Source of the DNA: Microbacterium arborescens | GTDB lineage: Bacteria; Actinomycetota; Actinomycetes; Actinomycetales; Microbacteriaceae | Assembly (NCBI GenBank): GCA_003339645.1 | Contig: QNUV01000021.1 | Span: forward strand, 1,240,001-1,304,000 | Length of the DNA stretch: 64,000 nucleotides | Direction: 5' to 3' | Shown: positions 1 through 7,039 of the stretch, in pieces | Position numbering within the stretch: position 1 is the stretch's first letter | How the letters are laid out: every line of letters starts with the position of its first letter | The notes under the pieces: model-generated | Told to the model about the DNA's origin: nothing | The model's input: the letters and a program-made list of their open reading frames with translations, nothing else | Databases searched by the model: none | Made by a program: the position numbers and the translations under genes

Positions 1-23
1 ATGTCGTCGACGGTGAACTGATG

Positions 24-43
24 CCGCGCGCTCCGAAGCGCGG
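24..43 (+). terminator. short hairpin at left edge
   Basis: CCGCGC and GCGCGG pair around an 8-base loop just before the first gene. It could end a gene lying left of the window: one reading frame has a TGA at 19-21. No U-tract follows, so support is weak. Confidence 0.25.
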
Positions 44-48
44 TCGGT

Positions 49-54
49 GACAAT
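49..54 (+). promoter_or_regulatory. leaderless -10 box for the gene at 61
   Basis: GACAAT, keeping the conserved A2 and T6 of TANNNT, ends 6 bases before the ATG at 61. The same GACAATGG stretch precedes the gene at 17640. Confidence 0.5.
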
Positions 55-60
55 GGCGGG

Positions 61-924
61 ATGACGGCGAACGGGGCGCATACCGACGGCGGTGCGGGCG
101 ACGAGTTCGACGCGGCGGCCGCTGAACTGCTGGTCGTGGCGCCCGCCGACTTCGTCGCCGCCCGCAACGCTCGCGCGACGGAGGCGCCCGGGGCGCTCGG
201 CACGCGCATCCGCGGGTTGCGCAAGCCGACGGTGGCGGCGTGGGCGGTCAACCTGCTGAGCCGCGACCCGTCCTTCCGTGAGGCGCTCGAACTCTCCGGG
301 GCGCTGCGTGAGGCGCAAGACGACCTCGACGCGGCTGAGCTCGCCCGACTCGGCAAGCAGCGGCGCGCCCTGGTCGCGGCGCTCGCGCGCCGCTCCGCCG
401 ACCTGGCTGACGAGGCCGGTGTCGCGCTGTCGGCGGCGGCGCGCGACGAGGTGGAGCGCACCATCAATGCGGCCATCGTCGATGCCGTCGCGGGCGCGGT
501 GGTGGGAGCGGGCCGGCTCGTGCGCACCCTCGAGCCGGGGTCGCTCGACTCCGAGACGCTGGCTGACCGCGTCGCGGGTTCGATTCCCGGTGTTGCCGAG
601 GCGCCCGCGAGGCCGCGAGACGATCTCGCCGAACGGCGCGCGCGACGTGAGGCGGAGAAGCGCCGGCGCGAGGCGCAGCGCGAGGCGAGCGAAGCAGGCC
701 GGGCGCTGGCCCGCGCGGAGGAACGCCGGTCGAGCGCGCGGGAACGGGCTGACCGGCTGCACGAGCGGGCCGAAGATCTTCGGCGGGACCTCGCACGGGT
801 GTCCGAGGACGCCGAGCGGGCCGATGCCGCGGTCGACGACCTCGACGACGCCGTCGCGTCGGCGCGCGAGTCACTGGCGGCGGCGGAGCGCAAGGTGCGC
901 GCGGCTGACGGCGACGGTCAATAG
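61..924 (+). CDS. hypothetical protein with coiled-coil C-terminus
   Basis: A 287-residue protein of unknown function. Residues 1-170 look like a compact helical domain with a basic patch (IRGLRKPTVAAW, about 50-61). Residues 190-285 are almost entirely Ala/Glu/Arg and read as a long charged coiled coil. There is no signal peptide or membrane segment, so it should be cytoplasmic. The ATG is chosen because a -10-like GACAAT lies 6 bases upstream and there is no Shine-Dalgarno. The next gene starts 9 bases after the stop and may share its transcript, but has its own -10 box. I do not recognise a family; it may be lineage-specific. Confidence 0.75.
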   Translation: MTANGAHTDGGAGDEFDAAAAELLVVAPADFVAARNARATEAPGALGTRIRGLRKPTVAAWAVNLLSRDPSFREALELSGALREAQDDLDAAELARLGKQRRALVAALARRSADLADEAGVALSAAARDEVERTINAAIVDAVAGAVVGAGRLVRTLEPGSLDSETLADRVAGSIPGVAEAPARPRDDLAERRARREAEKRRREAQREASEAGRALARAEERRSSARERADRLHERAEDLRRDLARVSEDAERADAAVDDLDDAVASARESLAAAERKVRAADGDGQ

Positions 925-927
925 CAT
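922..927 (+). promoter_or_regulatory. leaderless -10 box for the gene at 934
   Basis: TAGCAT ends 6 bases before the ATG at 934 and overlaps the stop codon region of the preceding gene. Confidence 0.55.
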
Positions 928-933
928 CGAGGG

Positions 934-1407
934 ATGCCGGAAGCTGCGACCGAACTCATCGCCGACGCCCGTCGTCGGCTGATCGGTGTTCCCCGGGAAC
1001 GACTCGGGGTCCGCAGCGAGGGGCGGCGTCTGCTCGGCTTGGGCCGCGCCGCCCGCATCCTGCCGGTCGGGGATGCGTGGCATCTCGGGGTCCTGCTCAT
1101 CGCCGATGATGAGGTGTTCGCGACAGGGGAGCTGCTGCGAGCCCGAGCCGAGGCGATCCGCGGCTACACCGCCGAGGCGCAGCGGGCTCGGTCCGAGCGT
1201 GCGGCAGCGGCGTTCCGCGGTGGTTTCGCCGAAGGCGAGCCGGTGCACCTGGACTGGTCCCCGATCGATCTCGACGTCGTCGATGCCGGCGGGGCTTCGG
1301 GGCCGCTCGCGCGCAGCCACGACGGGGTCGTCACCGTTGCGTTCGCGGCGGGAGCCCGCATGCCGCTGGCCTCGTACCTCGACGACCGGATCGCGCTGCT
1401 GCCCTGA
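934..1407 (+). CDS. conserved hypothetical protein
   Basis: A 157-residue soluble protein without recognised motifs. The first half contains an Arg-rich segment followed by a predicted beta hairpin (residues 40-65). The C-terminal third alternates beta strands and loops. It follows the coiled-coil gene by 9 bases on the same strand, so the two may act together. The start is fixed by the TAGCAT box 6 bases upstream. It faces the convergent YihY gene, with 36 bases between their stops. No function is proposed. Confidence 0.7.
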   Translation: MPEAATELIADARRRLIGVPRERLGVRSEGRRLLGLGRAARILPVGDAWHLGVLLIADDEVFATGELLRARAEAIRGYTAEAQRARSERAAAAFRGGFAEGEPVHLDWSPIDLDVVDAGGASGPLARSHDGVVTVAFAAGARMPLASYLDDRIALLP

Positions 1408-1443
1408 CGCGGTCGCGGCCGGGCAGCAGCGCGGTGACGGGCC

Positions 1444-2487
1444 TCAGTCGTCCGACGAGCCTCCCGTCGCGCGCAGGCGCTGCGCTTCGGCGCGCTCCTC
1501 GGACTCCTGCTTCCGAGTCTTCTCGATGCGGGTGGTGTCGCGAGGCGGCAGCTGGATGGTCTCCTCGGCGGGCATCCCCGCCTGCAGCTCGCGTCCGCGC
1601 TCGAGCTCGGCGTCGAACTCCGCGCCGAACAGGAGGGCGAGGTTCGTGATCCACAGCCACAGCAGGAACACGATCACGCCGGCGAACGATCCGTAGGTGC
1701 GCTCGTAGTTCGAGAAGTTCGCGACGTAGATGCCGAAGCCCGCGGTCGCGATGGCGAGCACGACGATCGCGATGACGGCGCCCGTACTGATCCAGCGGAA
1801 CTTCGGCTGCTTCGCGTTGGGGCCGAAGTAGTAGAGCACGGCGACGAGCAGTACGACGATGAACGCGAGCACGGGCCACTTGGCGATCTGCCAGATGAGC
1901 ACCGCGGTGCTGCCGAGTCCGATCGCGTCGCCGATCGCTTCGGCCGCTGGCCCGGAGACGACGAGGAGGACGAGCGCGACGACGACGAGCGCGACCGCCA
2001 GAAGAGTGACGCCGAGCTGCTGCGGCTTCAGCTTGATGAAGGGGCGTCCCTCGTCGATCTCCCAGATCCGGTTCATGGCGCGACTGAATGCGCCGACGTA
2101 GCCGGATGCCGACCAGAGCGCCAGGACGATACCGGAGATGAGGGCGAAGCCCGCCGCGGGAGAGGTGGCCATCTCTTCGATCGGGCCGCGCAGGGTGTCG
2201 GCGGCGCCGCCGGGAGCGACCTGGCCGACGATGTCGAGCACGGCGTCGGCGGCCTGCTGCCCCTGCCCGATGACGCCGAGGAGCGAGAACACCGCGAGAA
2301 GACCCGGTCACGCCGACAGCACGGCGTAGTAGGTGAGCCCGGCGGCGAGGTCGGGGCACTGATCGCGGCTGAACTCGCGGACCGTTCGCTTCAGCACGTG
2401 CTTCCACGAAGGCTTCTCGACGTCGGTGATGGAATCGGGCTTCGCGGGGTGCTCGGGGTCGAGCCCGGCGGTTCTCTGGTTGCTCAT
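1444..2487 (-). pseudogene. YihY/BrkB family membrane protein, interrupted by an in-frame TGA
   Basis: The two halves lie in one frame: codons 1-59 (start at 2487, with AGGAGGA upstream) and codons 61-347. They are separated by a single TGA at 2308-2310. The join LTYYAVLSA / PGLLAVFSLLG is the first membrane segment of YihY/BrkB (formerly ribonuclease BN-like) inner-membrane proteins, where the family normally has a hydrophobic residue. The rest keeps about six hydrophobic helices and a charged C-terminus, so decay looks recent, or the base call is wrong. A GTG at 2292 just after the stop lacks a ribosome site, so re-initiation is unlikely. It is the last gene of a leftward cluster with DUF3618, holin-like and low-complexity proteins. 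Confidence 0.8.
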
Positions 2488-2612
2488 GTCTCCTCCTGGG
2501 GTCGTGCGCGCTGCGGGATGGTCAGCGGTGCGGGAAACGCGACCGTGCACCGGGTCGGCGGCGGATGCCGTCCCGGTGCACGGTTCGTGCAGCGCTCGCG
2601 CCGCGGTGGGTG

Positions 2613-3188
2613 TCAGCTGCCGCTGACGTTGTCGCGAGCCTCCTGGGCGCGACCGGTGACGTTGTCGACCCCGTCCTGAGCGTCGCTCTTGACGTGGGAG
2701 ACCGCCTCGGTCGCGGTGTCCTTGACGGCTGCGGCGGCATCCTGCACCGGCTCCTTCAGGTCGGAGCCGACCTGCTGGGCGACGCTCTTGGCTTCTTCGA
2801 CCAGGGGCTGGGCCTGCTCCTTGACGTCGGCTGCGATGCCCTTCTCCTTCGTGGATGCCGGGATGAGCGAGGCGACGAGCAGGCCGCCGGCGAACGCCAT
2901 CAGGCCGACGGCGAGGGGGTTGCCCTCGGCCTTGGCACCCACCTTGTGCGCGGCGTCCGACACGCCTCCGGCGACCGAGGAACCCGCGTCGTGAAGCGAC
3001 GAGCCGGCGTCGTCGGCCGCACCCATCACGCGGTCGCGCACGGACCCGAGGGCGCCCTTGATCTTGTCGGTCTGGCGGTGGGCGATCTTCGAGGGGGTCA
3101 CCTTGTCGACGAGAGCGTCGGTGTCTTGGCTCAGCTCGCGACGCTTGCGCTCGATGTCAGCGCGGATCGCTTCCGGTGAATCGGTCAT
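2613..3188 (-). CDS. DUF3618 domain-containing protein
   Basis: A 191-residue protein. The N-terminus (residues 4-40, IRADIERKRRELSQDTDALVDKV) matches the DUF3618 pattern: a helical pair typical of actinobacterial envelope or stress-associated proteins. A single hydrophobic segment near residues 92-110 (PLAVGLMAFAGGLLVASLIP) predicts one membrane pass. The remainder is a long Ala/Lys/Glu/Asp amphipathic helix. Its ATG overlaps the TGA of the upstream holin-like gene by four bases (ATGA), so the pair is translationally coupled. The biochemical role of DUF3618 is unknown; membrane association is inferred. Confidence 0.85.
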   Translation of the reverse strand: MTDSPEAIRADIERKRRELSQDTDALVDKVTPSKIAHRQTDKIKGALGSVRDRVMGAADDAGSSLHDAGSSVAGGVSDAAHKVGAKAEGNPLAVGLMAFAGGLLVASLIPASTKEKGIAADVKEQAQPLVEEAKSVAQQVGSDLKEPVQDAAAAVKDTATEAVSHVKSDAQDGVDNVTGRAQEARDNVSGS

Positions 3189-3601
3189 CGGTTCTCCTCA
3201 TTTCTCTTCAATGCGTCGGGGATCTTGCCCAGGGTTTCGGCCGTCTGCGGGGTGCCCTGGACCCTCGCGAGCTGCTTGCGCCCGAGGGCGTACAGGACAG
3301 CCGCGATGATGCCCCAGATGACGGCGACGATCACGGCCGACCAGCCGAGGCCGACGAGGTGGCCGAGGGCCCACCAGAGCGCGATCGAGAGGAAGAAGAT
3401 CGCCATGAGCGCCGCGTATCCCGCGCCGCCCAGCATCCCGGCTCCCTTGCCCGCCCGTGTTCCCGACTCCTTCAGCTCGGCCTTGGCCAGGTTGATCTCC
3501 TGGCGCATCAGCTCCGACAGGTCGCGCGTCACCTCGCCCAGCAGATCGCCGAGCGACGTGGTGGCCGCCTGCTGCTCGGAGGGCGTGGGGTTATCGGTCA
3601 T
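3185..3601 (-). CDS. phage-holin-X-like membrane protein (DUF1469 type)
   Basis: A 138-residue protein. It has an N-terminal helix with LLGEVTRDLSELMRQEINLAKAEL (residues 18-41), characteristic of the actinobacterial holin superfamily III/DUF1469. Two adjacent membrane helices follow, about 55-78 and 82-103. Such proteins are chromosomal in many actinobacteria and are not necessarily phage-derived. The start at 3601 is chosen because translation reads directly into the family motif. It overlaps the upstream coding sequence by 11 bases and the downstream DUF3618 gene by four, marking a tight operon. Its function is unknown. Confidence 0.85.
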   Translation of the reverse strand: MTDNPTPSEQQAATTSLGDLLGEVTRDLSELMRQEINLAKAELKESGTRAGKGAGMLGGAGYAALMAIFFLSIALWWALGHLVGLGWSAVIVAVIWGIIAAVLYALGRKQLARVQGTPQTAETLGKIPDALKRNEENR

Positions 3602-4406
3602 CTCGGGTCTCCCCGATGCCCTCGGTGTACGGCTCGTCGGCCGTGCGGCCGACGGAGCTGTCGTACAGCGGCGTGGGCTCTGCGGCATCCGGTGCGGAGC
3701 CGATCGGGTCGTCGAGCGGAGCCCCGACCGGGGCGTGCGACGGTGCCGACGGTGCGGCCGGGATGCCGGTGGCGGCGGCGCCCGGCGTGCCGATCGGCGC
3801 GTCGAGCGGCGCGTTCACCGGTGCGGGCGACGGCACCGAGGGCGCGGCGGGCACGCCGCCGGACGTCGTGCCGGTGCCGGAGTCGTGCTCTTCTTTCGCG
3901 CCCTCGGCGAGAGCGCGAGTGAGGCGGCCGGCGACGACGCCTGCGATCAACGCGCCCGCGATGAAGACGCCCGGCTTGCGGCGCGCGAAGCTCTTCACCT
4001 CGCTGACCAGCGACCCCGGGTCGCGCTGCGAGAGCCAGTCGGATGCGCCGCTCACGCGGCTCGACACCTGACGCACGAGGTCGGTGGCGATGCCGGGGTT
4101 CTCGGAGTTCTGGGCCAGCGAGTCCAGCTCATCTCCGATCGAGCGCAGCCCGTCGGCGACGCGCTGCTGCTGCGACGCGGCCTGTTCGGTGAGCTGCTGT
4201 TTCGTCTGCGTGTACACCTGCTTCGCCTGAGACTTCGCCTCTGACGCGACGCCCGCCGCTTCCTGTTTGGCCGTCTCGACGACGTGACCGGCCTCGGCCT
4301 TCGCGGTGTCCGCGACCTCTCCGGCTTCGTGCTTCGCCGTCTCCGCCGTGCCCGACCCTGATCCTGCCTGCGAGCCGGACGTCGGCTCACCATAGTTCTG
4401 CGACAT
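3591..4406 (-). CDS. low-complexity LEA-like membrane-anchored protein
   Basis: A 271-residue protein. Residues 18-70 are an 11-mer-like Ala/Lys/Glu helix (AKHEAGEVADTAKAEAGHVV) resembling LEA or apolipoprotein-type repeats. A short hydrophobic stretch (PGVFIAGALIAGVVAGRL, about 144-161) could insert in the membrane. The C-terminal 90 residues are Pro/Ala-rich and hold two imperfect copies of a 25-30 residue unit (PAAPSxPSxAPVxAPLDxPIG). GAGAGGAGAA-type purines precede the ATG at 4406. It is first in the cluster with the holin-like, DUF3618 and YihY genes. The set suggests an envelope or desiccation-stress operon, by inference from composition only. Confidence 0.75.
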   Translation of the reverse strand: MSQNYGEPTSGSQAGSGSGTAETAKHEAGEVADTAKAEAGHVVETAKQEAAGVASEAKSQAKQVYTQTKQQLTEQAASQQQRVADGLRSIGDELDSLAQNSENPGIATDLVRQVSSRVSGASDWLSQRDPGSLVSEVKSFARRKPGVFIAGALIAGVVAGRLTRALAEGAKEEHDSGTGTTSGGVPAAPSVPSPAPVNAPLDAPIGTPGAAATGIPAAPSAPSHAPVGAPLDDPIGSAPDAAEPTPLYDSSVGRTADEPYTEGIGETRDDR

Positions 4407-4444
4407 CGGTTCTCCTCTCGGTACCGCTTGCGTTCGTGGGGTGC

Positions 4445-4453
4445 CGATGTAAC
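4445..4453. promoter_or_regulatory. half-site resembling the peptide-transporter palindrome
   Basis: CGATGTAAC lies 39 bases upstream of the start at 4406. It matches one half of the GTTACATCGACGTAAC palindrome at 50593. Only one half is present, so binding is uncertain. The rest of 4407-4701 is very GC-rich, has a small GGGTTCGGGC direct repeat, and contains no convincing gene. Confidence 0.25.
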
Positions 4454-4701
4454 GCCTCACCCCCGCGTCTTGCCCCGGGGCTTGACGACGGCGAAGCGCT
4501 GTGGGATGGTCGCGCCTTCTGTACCGACGCTGCGCGAGACGGATCCGAATCCGGGGCCCCCGGGGTGGGTTCGGGCCCCGGGGCGGGTTCGGGCGCACCT
4601 TCCGGCTGGCGCGGGCGCGTTTCGGCACGCGCGCCCGCGCAGCCGGGAGGAGCGCCGCACGCCGTCGTCGCTTCCCGCTCACCCTGGCCCGCCACCGTGG
4701 A

Positions 4702-6140
4702 TCAGAACGGTGGGCGCTCCGGGGCGGGTGGGTCTGTGGTCGTGAAGGCGACGAGGGGTGGTGGTGCGTCGTCGCGGTAGACCCGTCCGGTCGGTGAGGT
4801 CCAGACGAGCCTTCCGCCGCGGAGTTGTCTTACTCGCCAGCGGGTGTGGTGTTTGACGTCGTGGTGTCTCTTGCAGAGGTTGGCGAGGTTGCACACGTGC
4901 GTCGCACCGCCGTCAGAGGCGGCGATCGTGTGGTCGACCTCGCATCGGATGGCGGGTCGCCCGCATCCGGGGAACCGGCAGTGCCGGTCTCGGGCCCGCA
5001 GCAGTCGCACCATGGCGGCGGTGGGCCGGTAGGTGTCGCACTCCAGCACGGTCCCGGTGACGGGGTGGGTGAGGAGCCGGTCCCACGGGGTGGCGTTGCC
5101 CGCCAGCTCCCGTGCGGTCGCGGCGTCGATGGGGGAGCGGCCAGCGAGATCCGCGGGCCCGTCGTCTTGCCCCATGAGGGTGAGCGCGGAGACCGCGACC
5201 TGCACGTGTGCCCGGATGGCTCCGAGGGTTCCGTTGCCGTCTCCCGTGCCGGTGGGGTCGACGGCGGGTGTGCCGGCGAGGAGGAGGTCACTGAGCACGT
5301 CGGCGCGGACCTGATCGATGCTTCGCGCATCGTCGACGAACGACGACCCGTCGCAAATCGTCGCATCGGCATCGCGACCGCCACCGTTGGCGTCGGCTCG
5401 AGCGCCACGCGCGTCGGCTCGAGCGTCAGCCCTGCTCGCATCAACGCCCGCCGCGTCGGCCTGCTGCCGCACATTGATGATCTCCCGGGCCTGCCGGGTC
5501 AGCCGGTCCACGATCCCATCCGCGATCACCGTGGGCAGGGTCGCGATGAGATCCGACATCCCATCCGCGCCTGCCTGCACTCGCACGCACCGCCCCGCCG
5601 CGGCCTCTTCATGCCGCTCCGTGAACGTCCTCGGGTGCATCCGTTCCGCGATCATCCGCAACGCGTCGCGCACCCGGTTGGGTGTCTCGCCCTCGCACCG
5701 CTCGATCGCGACGCGTTCGAACTCTGCCCGTTCCTCCGCAGGCACCAGGCATCCGTCTCCTGGATGACCCGCACATGCCCGCGGACGATCCGCCCCGCCT
5801 CCCACGCCGCCATCGTCACCGGATAGTTCTCGACCAGGTCTCGCGCCTCGTCGATGCGCCGCTGCACGGTCCGGTCGGTCGCCGCGAACACCCCAGCCAG
5901 CTCGGCGGCGATCCCGCGCAACGCCATCTCACGCGCCTTGACCCTCTCCGACGCCCCAGCGGCCTGCTTCTCCGCGAGAACCCCAGCGGCCGCGAGCACC
6001 CGAACCTCCTGAATCTGCACCGCGCGCGCGGCATCCGAGGCCCCCTCGGCATCCGCGACCAGCATCGTGAGCGTATCGACGTCAGCGTCGCTGCCCATTC
6101 CGCTGCCTGTCGAGCCGCCGAGTCCGTCATTCGAATACAT
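4702..6140 (-). pseudogene. DUF222/HNH endonuclease, frameshifted
   Basis: The N-terminal half (start 6140) ends family sequence at GHVRVIQETDA. Family sequence resumes one frame over as LVPAEERAEFERVAIERCEGE. Restoring one C near 5748-5750 (GCCTGG to GCCCTGG) joins them, giving about 479 residues. The DUF222 (13E12-type) domain covers most of the protein. The C-terminus has an HNH nuclease with CEVDHTIAASDGG, CNLANLCKRHHDVKH and paired cysteines. A non-conserved Ala/Asp/Arg repeat lies in the middle. The C-terminal catalytic part is intact but out of frame, so the copy is inactive or the deletion is a sequencing error. These genes are multicopy in Microbacteriaceae. Confidence 0.8.
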
Positions 6141-6251
6141 GTTCGAATACTGTCACGAACGTCAGACATTGCCGCACGACGTTCCACAGGTGCCGCAGCC
6201 CCTCCATCGACGCCTCCCGAGCACGGCACCGACGTCCGAGCGCAGCAGGGT

Positions 6252-6265
6252 GGGGAGTTCTCCCC
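6252..6265. promoter_or_regulatory. palindrome GGGGAG-TT-CTCCCC upstream of the WXG100 operon
   Basis: Six-base arms around a TT centre, placed immediately upstream of the proposed -35. The same 14-mer read on the other strand occurs at 53201-53214 before a lipoprotein gene. A regulator site is inferred. Confidence 0.4.
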
Positions 6266-6266
6266 A

Positions 6267-6296
6267 TCGACCTGGCGTGATCGGTGCCGATAGGTT
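6267..6296 (+). promoter_or_regulatory. promoter for the WXG100 gene
   Basis: TCGACC (6267-6272), an 18-base spacer and TAGGTT (6291-6296) fit a sigma-70-like promoter. A 5' leader of about 47 bases would follow, carrying the Shine-Dalgarno AGGAGGG at 6338-6344. Confidence 0.4.
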
Positions 6297-6349
6297 TTGG
6301 GTGTCGGCTCCGGAGGGGGGTCGGGACATCTACTTTCAGGAGGGCCGTC

Positions 6350-6637
6350 ATGGCTGATTTCGGTGCATCTTATGGCGAGATGGAGCAGGTTGCGAGCTCG
6401 CTGTCGCAGGCTCGCGATGACATTCAGGGTCAGCTGGACACCCTGAAGTCGCAGGTCGACACGCTTCTGGGCGATGACTTCAAGACGCAGCACGCGTCGG
6501 GCAAGTTCGGTGAGGGGTACTCCGAGCTCACCACGGGTCTGAAGAACGCGGTCGATGGCATCAACGACATGTCCGAGTCGCTGCTGGGCATGATGCGCGC
6601 GATCCAGGACCTCGACCAGCAGCTCGCCGGCAGCTGA
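6350..6637 (+). CDS. WXG100-family (ESX/type VII) small secreted protein
   Basis: A 95-residue all-helical protein. The start is set by AGGAGGG five bases upstream. Two helices (about 8-40 and 52-92) are joined by GDDFKTQHASGKFGEGY, the position of the WXG turn. Trp-x-Gly itself is absent, as in other actinobacterial WXG100 proteins with a DF.T..AS..F...Y turn. The family forms four-helix dimers exported by ESX/type VII systems. It is followed by a hairpin (6655-6690), a small partner, a lipase-like protein and a lipoprotein. No ESX core genes (EccC, EccB) lie in the window, so the exporter would be elsewhere. Confidence 0.85.
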   Translation: MADFGASYGEMEQVASSLSQARDDIQGQLDTLKSQVDTLLGDDFKTQHASGKFGEGYSELTTGLKNAVDGINDMSESLLGMMRAIQDLDQQLAGS

Positions 6638-6654
6638 TCTCGGTTCGACCTTCA

Positions 6655-6690
6655 GCGGTGCGGGTGCGGATGTGCCCGGATCCGCACCGC
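6655..6690 (+). promoter_or_regulatory. intercistronic stem-loop after the WXG100 gene
   Basis: GCGGTGCGG and CCGCACCGC form a perfect 9-bp stem with an 18-base loop. It has no U-tract. It could be a partial terminator or RNA-stabilising element giving more WXG100 protein than downstream products. Confidence 0.45.
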
Positions 6691-6721
6691 GGAGTGATCG
6701 GCGCTAGGGGAGGATCCGAGC

Positions 6722-7039
6722 ATGGCCGACAACGTCGAGATCGATCGAGCTGCGCTCGAGCAGGCGAAGATGCTCCTCGACGGATCGATGGGCTCGTATC
6801 GCGCCTACGCAGAAGACACCTGGCGGCGAGACACCGGGGTCGAGAACCCATGTGGACGCACGCATCTGCGGGTCGCGCTCGAGAACGCGCTCGGCGCGGC
6901 GCTCATGAGGACGCGGGCCGAGACCGACGCGGGGCTTGACCTCAGTTCCCAGGTGCAATCAATCATCGATTCCTTCGAGGCGCTGGACGTCTCGCTCGGC
7001 AGCGGATGGGACGGTGACTATGTCGCTGACCTCTCCTGA
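6722..7039 (+). CDS. small helical partner protein of the WXG100 module
   Basis: A 105-residue protein with a strong Shine-Dalgarno (AGGGGAGGA, about 6706-6714). It is mostly helical, with one WDG tripeptide near residue 97 (GSGWDGDY) and a single Cys (NPCGRTH). It overlaps the following gene by 20 bases in another frame, which implies coupled expression. Size, helicity and position suggest a WXG-like or chaperone-like partner for the N-terminal helical domain of the next protein. I do not recognise a named family. Confidence 0.7.
   Translation: MADNVEIDRAALEQAKMLLDGSMGSYRAYAEDTWRRDTGVENPCGRTHLRVALENALGAALMRTRAETDAGLDLSSQVQSIIDSFEALDVSLGSGWDGDYVADLS

Noticed and set aside
2308-2310. TGA as selenocysteine or programmed read-through in the YihY gene
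   Set aside because: It falls in a hydrophobic helix with no redox motif, and no selenocysteine-type stem-loop is evident just downstream.
4556-4600. GGGTTCGGGC direct repeat as an origin or attachment site
   Set aside because: Only two short GC-rich copies, with no associated replication or integration gene.
5740-5770. Programmed ribosomal frameshift in the DUF222/HNH gene
   Set aside because: There is no slippery heptamer or downstream pseudoknot; a one-base deletion explains it more simply.
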